DNA of 64,000 nt. Origin: Cyathus striatus. Taxonomy: Eukaryota; Basidiomycota; Agaricomycetes; Agaricales; Nidulariaceae. The notes beneath the pieces are model-generated. The model was not told the origin of the DNA, ran no database searches, and was given only the letters and a program-made list of their open reading frames with translations. This document shows, piece after piece, positions 59,130-64,000 of this stretch. Location of the stretch: contig JAOVFP010000017.1 in the NCBI GenBank assembly GCA_025738555.1, positions 744,001-808,000 on the forward strand, read 5' to 3'. The translations under genes and the position numbers were made by a program. Position 1 is the first letter of the stretch. Each line of letters begins with the position of its first letter.

Positions 59130-59772
59130 TTAGAGAAGTAGCGCACTCGCAACCCCACCAACAACACCTACAGCACCCAAAAAGACACCTCCCATTCCAA
59201 ACTCGAGACTTGCAGATGCACCTGAGTTCGCAGCTGAAGACGGGACGGACGAAGATGAAGCACCCAAGATAGACGAGGCACCGGAAGAAATCGAGTTAGG
59301 GGTGGTAGATGTGGCAGCTACAAGATTAGACACGGTAGCGAGATGGAAGTGGGAAAGAAAACGCACCAGCACCGCAAATCTGCTGTCCTAAATTCTGAGC
59401 TGCGTCTCCATCAGCAGAGGTACAGTTGGCTTGAAGGCATCCCAAGTTGGTATTTCGGAAGTTGGCTGAATTGGAGCATATACATGATGTGTTGGAGCTA
59501 GAATGTTATCAGCACGCAATGAAAACTTGAAGGTGAAAAGATAGGAAAGAAGGGACGTACAATGCGGTGCAGCCTATTTGAGCAGCAGTCTGGTCGAGGC
59601 ACGACACGAGACAGGCGGAGAGACCAGCGGTAGGGACGGGACTTGTGGCACTGCTAGTAGTAGTACTCGAGGTGCTACTCGAGGCGCTTGTAGAACTTGT
59701 AGAGGTGCTGGAGCTCTGTGCGTAGACAACAGCAGCGGTAGAGAGGACAATAGCTAAAGCGTGCATCTTCAT
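59130..59772 (-). CDS. CFEM-domain GPI-anchored cell-surface protein
   Basis: Three exons (59772-59561, 59497-59367, 59317-59130) encode 176 residues. A signal peptide (MKMHALAIVLSTAAVVYA) is followed by a Ser/Thr-rich stretch (about 20-46) and a CFEM domain with exactly eight cysteines at 54, 58, 68, 76, 78, 91, 96 and 112, including the CIC motif and CLQANC. A Ser/Ala-rich spacer and a C-terminal hydrophobic tail (VGVVGGVASALLL) with small residues before it fit GPI-anchor addition. CFEM proteins sit in the fungal wall or plasma membrane; some bind haem or act in host interaction, though which applies here is unknown. Intron 1 has a GTACGT donor and TTCTAG acceptor; intron 2 is a 49-nt GTGCGT...GTAG intron. 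The start is the first Met in the signal peptide; Met3 is an alternative. Confidence 0.9.
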
Positions 59773-59869
59773 ATTATCGTAAAACGTAGTAAAGATTTCG
59801 TTTCAAAGAGGATAGGAAAAAGTATAAGGGATGGGGGGATCTCTGGAGCCTGGATACCACTGAAAGAAT

Positions 59870-60230
59870 CTTCATCCTCGAGTAGGTTTATATAAGTTTG
59901 ACTGCAATCAGGACGATGGTTTGCGGAGGACTATTTCGGAAGGTGAGGTAATCTTGCTGGAGGTGTATTTCCATTTGGTGTGGCTCCACTCAATCCGCTT
60001 CCGGTATGTACATAGCCCATTTTCATCGTATGTTCTTGTCCGCAGTACAACATATAGCCAAGGCTGAGATCTAAAATTAACTTAAAACGAAGAGGACAGG
60101 AGAAAGCTGAGCTTTTGAGGAAATCTCGAAGTACGTAAGACGGCTGTAAGTAGCGGGACCACCTCAAGTTGACTTACCTTCGAATGCCAAGTCAACACTT
60201 TCGCTTATACCACCGTGGCACGTGGCACTT
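59870..60230. repeat. Duplicated segment, copy 2 (matches 23,330-23,690)
   Basis: Lies about 100 bp upstream of the CFEM start codon, so it could hold its promoter. It ends at accgtggcacgtggca, where the other copy continues into a different duplicated block. Confidence 0.75.
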
Positions 60231-61029
60231 GCGCGTGCACGGTTGATTCCTCGCCGACAGACTCTTTCGAACCCGTTTTCTCTCTTCTTCAACTCCTCTT
60301 GTTTACATTCGAGTACGTACCGAACTCTGCCATATCCACTTCACGAAAAAAAACACGGATACTTACGCACGAACACAAGGAAACACCAAGACCATGCGTT
60401 GTATTGAAACGGCTTAGGAATGCTGGGCAGCGGCGCTTTACCACTTGAGGTACTTTATGCTAGCGTCTATTCCATAAAAACGGACATGCACCAAACATGC
60501 ACTCCAAAATGATCACGGATGATTCCTATTTCAGCTTCGGACGCACGTTGGTAGACGTTTCTTCGACAGTCGACTGATCGAAAAGTGTTCCGTACGTTAC
60601 TTAGTGTTGTCACGCAGTCACCAAGTTGCTTGGCAATGTCTCTGGTTTTCATCTTCGGTCAATCGGTCACATGCACATTCACGGAGGCGATTGGGCGGTG
60701 TTCAAGTCAACTTCAACTTCCTAAAACATAAATCAATAAGGCCGACTAGCGGCAAGGCCCGCTACCAGACACAGCCTGACATTCTCTCCAATAAATATAT
60801 AATATATCATTTATATAGCTAGTTAAGCTTAGACCTGTCGAAAGCGCACAAGCAGGCGTACCAGCGAAATTCGATCGAACGGGAGTTGGACATCCCGTTA
60901 AAACCAATTCTCATGAAAACGGAGCCCAAATTCACTCCTAATGATCCCAGAAATTCCAGTCATATTTGCAGGTGTTACTTACCGATTAATTTTTTATCAT
61001 CTGGGCCCAAGGCCCACAAGCTACTGAAG
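60231..61029. other. Intergenic; possible transposase helix-turn-helix remnant
   Basis: A minus-strand frame at 60,652-60,467 reads KTRDIAKQLGDCVTTLSNVR and then RNVYQRASEAEIGII, which resembles the N-terminal helix-turn-helix of Tc1/mariner-type transposases. Nothing of a catalytic domain is visible, so this is at most a fragment. The rest shows no gene. Confidence 0.25.
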
Positions 61030-61840
61030 AGGGAAATGAGCGGTTGAGCGTTCCTAATCAAAGGAATGCGAGCCGCTGGCACGTCCGTCCAGCGTTAAGG
61101 TCCTAAGGTTGTAAAGAGAGCGTGTTAGCGACGTAAACGAGAGGTACGACAATGCAACAAGTGAGTCAGAACTTCAAGGTGAAGTTCTGGAGTGATACTG
61201 AGTGAGTGAAACTTGCTGTAGGAGCCGAGAGCGATAGAGAACGATAGAGAACGACGAAGACGACGAAGAGACATGAAAGGAGAGACCGAGAACGAGCTCG
61301 AACAGAGGGGTGAAGTTCACTGAATTTCTAGAGACCTAGATACACGGTTTATATAGCAAAATGGGTGGAGAAAAATATACCTAAAAGAGCAAATAAATTC
61401 TCCTAAGGCCAAGAGTGTTTTAGAGACTAAACGAGTGTTTCAAGGAGAGCTAGAAAGGGAGGTTTGTATGTAAAATGTGAAGAGAAGAGAATGTGATATG
61501 AGGAAAAGTAGAAAATGTAGCGATGGTGAGTAAAGAAAGACCGGATGTTGAGATGCTGATGTCGAGATCTTCAGTTTTGTGAGTGAGTTCCGCTGTCCCT
61601 AGCTTCGCGTGTCCATAACCGAGTGCTTTGGTTGCTCGTTAGCTTGATAGTTCGTCCGGCGTTGGGGAGAAGTCGGACCGATTTCGAGGGCGTCGGGGGG
61701 CATTTGTGCAGACGGAGGTGAAGGGGAGCTGGCAACGTGTACGCGTTCGAGCTTCATTTACGTTGTAGATCACGTGACTCTGACGCGTCTGCAGAACTTG
61801 CTAATGTGTCGATTCCACCATGCAGGCGGAACACCTTGTA
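61030..61840. repeat. Dispersed relative of the hAT right part
   Basis: Contiguous match to 30,780-31,330 plus 32,735-33,010 inside the hAT. It includes the minus-strand TATA motif, the motif ggcacgtccgtccagcgtt and the end motif ccaccatgcaggcggaac. It has many more CG dinucleotides than the hAT copy. No TIR or target duplication was found at its edges. Confidence 0.7.
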
Positions 61841-63348
61841 AGGTCTCGACCTTGCATCAGCTATCTACGTGCCACGGAGTTCGAATCCGTTGATCACAAG
61901 ACTAGTATCAACCATCAACTCCTCCACACTTGCTCCCCTGTCTCATTGGTTCTTGCACTTTCTCTTGCCTAGACTTCACGGTACCGTATGTTACACCGGT
62001 ACCATTCTCCTTCGACTCATTTCTCTTTCTAACCAATCACTTGCATATCTTTTATTCTCTCTGACTCACTACTTACTTTCTCTTTGACTCTAATTGACTC
62101 GTTACTTACTGTGTAGATACTTATAAATAGCTTGTAGAATTACCTTGTAAGAGTAGAGTTCTTGAATACGAGACCCTACGACACGCATTCCCGGAAATTA
62201 AGTCTCAAATTCTCGGACTCGCGTTACTTTAATCTCGTGTGTTTCCAGTGACAAACATAATCTTCTTGCTTGAAACTCGGAAACTCCACACACCTGCTCT
62301 ACACTACAGTCAATATAAAATTTGCGAGAGAATATGTGTAATGGCATACACATTTTGTCATAAAAGGATGGTTCTGAACATCATAACATAGCATGAAATA
62401 TCAAAAATGCAAAAGGGAAACTTGTATGTACAAGCAAATGTATATTCCACGAAGTATTCTGTGTCGAAAGATATAACTAAACCTACTATATAACATAACA
62501 CTTGTAAGTAATGATGCAAAACAAAAAATACAAAAGAACTCGTTAGTGGATGATTGGTTGATGACGCGCCGAATGTGGTTTGAACGCGGCAGAAGCTCCA
62601 AGCCTCCAAAGTGCCTCCAAGTACTTAGTTGGGATACGGAGATGACCGATATTTCAAGCTTGCACGTGTATTCAAACTCCGCTTGATGGGAGGTGTTCGC
62701 TCTGCAAAATTTTGTTTTTCATCACCCTACATAACCCTACTACCTTTTAAGGTAGCGGGAATATAAAAAAGAAGCTGCAGATGGATAGATCAATCGATCA
62801 AGCTACATAGTATACACAAATTAATCTAATACGAGACACATAGAAACGGGGAGATGCACTGACACAATGGACGAGAGCACATAAACAAGACAGGGTAGGG
62901 GTATAGGAGGTGAGAAATACCAGTTTCTAAACACATAGAATAGGTCAAAAAAAAGAAGAGAACCGCACAGACATAGCCTTGAATGCATAGCACAAGGCAG
63001 GGATTGCATCGACAAATGTCAAGGACAGGTCCGTGTAGTACAACATTCGTTCACCTTGGTAGAAAACATAAGCTGTGCCAACCGCCGCCCATGGATGCGT
63101 AGACCATTGTGAACACAAAAAGAACTTTGTAACTTTGTCCGGTTACGTGACAAAGTACAATTGTGGGTGTCACCCCACCTTAATCCCGAGAGAAAGGACC
63201 ATCCGATCCGTAAGCTATTGTACGGCGACTATGCAACTATGCCACTGGCCCCAGATTCGTTCCTTCACAATAACTTGGTTGGGATTTAAAGGACGCGAAT
63301 TCAGGAAGGTAGACAGCAGCAAATTTTCACCTACGTACCCTCGCCATC
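61841..63348. other. Intergenic, no gene recognised
   Basis: Short open frames only; 63,250-63,348 is the likely promoter and leader of the F-box gene. Confidence 0.4.
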
Positions 63349-64000
63349 ATGCGTCTCCAAACCCTTCCACTCGAAATCATAACAATGATATTCACTCACC
63401 TCCCAATATCATCCCTCCTTGCGTGCCTACGCACTTCGCGCTTCATCTATAGTGCAATCAAAGAAAGCTTAGAGCTGCAATATGCCCTCGAGAAGGAGAA
63501 AGCTGGTGTCGAGGACAATCGTTTCGACAAGAGCAAGCCCAGCATATCCGAGAAGCTCAATTTACTCAAGGAAAGAGAAGATGCACGGAAGACATTCAAC
63601 TACAAGTTCATGAGGGAGCTCGAAGGGTTCGAGTTGCCCAAGAGCGACTTGTTCAATGTTATAGCGGATACAATCTTCGTTGGCTGTGATGACCCTAGGA
63701 ACTCGAAATTGACGAGCGCGCTCAAGTTTGCTCGTCTTCCAGTGGATTCTGAAGAACCGATGGCATGGGAGACATTGGATGTTGGAAAGCCCATTATCAC
63801 TTTGGGGGCAGCGTTGGAGGAGCATGACTTAATTGCGCTTGCGTGCTAGTAAGTTTAAATTCCTCATGTATTCTAAATGAACCTATTAATAACTATGAAA
63901 ACAGTAGATCCCCATCCCGCGAAGGAATTGATATCATTCTTCGACGTTTAAGTACACAGTCGAAGCACCCGTATGCGCAGAAAAGCATTATACCTGTATG
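63349..64000 (+). CDS. F-box protein, 5' part (runs off the window)
   Basis: ATG 63349 opens with MRLQTLPLEIITMIFTHLPI followed by SSLLACLRTSRFIYSAI, a clear F-box at residues 2-40 with the usual LP..I...I...LP..SLL pattern. Exon 1 ends after GCG TGC TA at 63,848; a 56-nt intron (GTAAGT...ACAG, 63849-63904) leads into an exon reading RSPSREGIDIILRRLSTQSK that continues past the window. F-box proteins bind Skp1 and recruit substrates to SCF ubiquitin ligases; the substrate-binding part is not visible enough to classify. Upstream helical stretch (about residues 45-90) is charged. The family is large and variable in agaricomycetes. Confidence 0.85.

Noticed and set aside
61866..61890. tRNA-like T arm (ACGGA-GTTCGAA-TCCGT)
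   Set aside because: The five-base stem is perfect, but no acceptor stem, D arm or anticodon arm can be paired at the right distance.
1..64000. CRISPR arrays, operons, ribosome binding sites
   Set aside because: Intron-bearing eukaryotic genes throughout; the direct repeats seen are minisatellites or transposon subterminal repeats.

Overview
The window looks like a repeat-rich accessory segment of a filamentous basidiomycete genome, most likely an agaricomycete. The main reasons are genes with several short GT-AG introns (about 50-90 nt, CTRAY-like branch points), an eight-cysteine CFEM GPI-anchored protein, an F-box gene, a chromodomain Ty3/gypsy element, several hAT-type elements with 8-bp target duplications, and an NB-ARC/TPR receptor-like gene. 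The species cannot be named from the sequence. All identifications come from reading the sequence; no database search was made.

Layout. 1-7.06 kb: the start of an unknown minus-strand gene at the edge, a tandem array of three small secreted/membrane protein genes (family A: A1, A2, A3) and a broken membrane-protein gene (C1). 7.54-15.14 kb: a Ty3/gypsy chromovirus with nearly identical LTRs and an exact ACCCC target duplication, lying in the 5' leader of B1, the first member of gene family B. B1 (15.16-18.58 kb) is a pseudogene. 19.67-22.47 kb: a TIR element with a second TIR element nested inside it. 23.3-36.06 kb: a second copy of the family A/C block (A4, C2), interrupted by a 6.5-kb hAT element with a complete-looking transposase gene (27,152-33,626) and a 1.2-kb non-autonomous TIR element (34,419-35,623). 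36.70-40.41 kb: a further 3.7-kb TIR element. 42.75-44.95 kb: B2, the family B copy that reads open throughout. 45.92-50.47 kb: nested inverted repeats. 53.13-57.56 kb: an NB-ARC/TPR gene whose last exons are a third family B copy (B3). 59.13-59.77 kb: the CFEM gene. 63.35 kb to the end: an F-box gene running off the window.

The most interesting object is the 1,386-residue NB-ARC-TPR-B protein. It reads open through five exons, and its C-terminal 515 residues match the two free-standing B genes, which carry different N-termini. This looks like exon shuffling that placed an NB-ARC/TPR module in front of an unrecognised two-part domain. B1 and the second A/C block also serve as natural occupied sites, because empty paralogous sites for both the gypsy and the hAT insertion lie elsewhere in the window.

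Most of the sequence between genes is repeat-derived. The family B downstream tails, the A/C blocks and the transposon ends are all present in more than one copy. The copies between about 27 and 40 kb appear depleted in CpG compared with their paralogs, which would fit methylation-driven decay.
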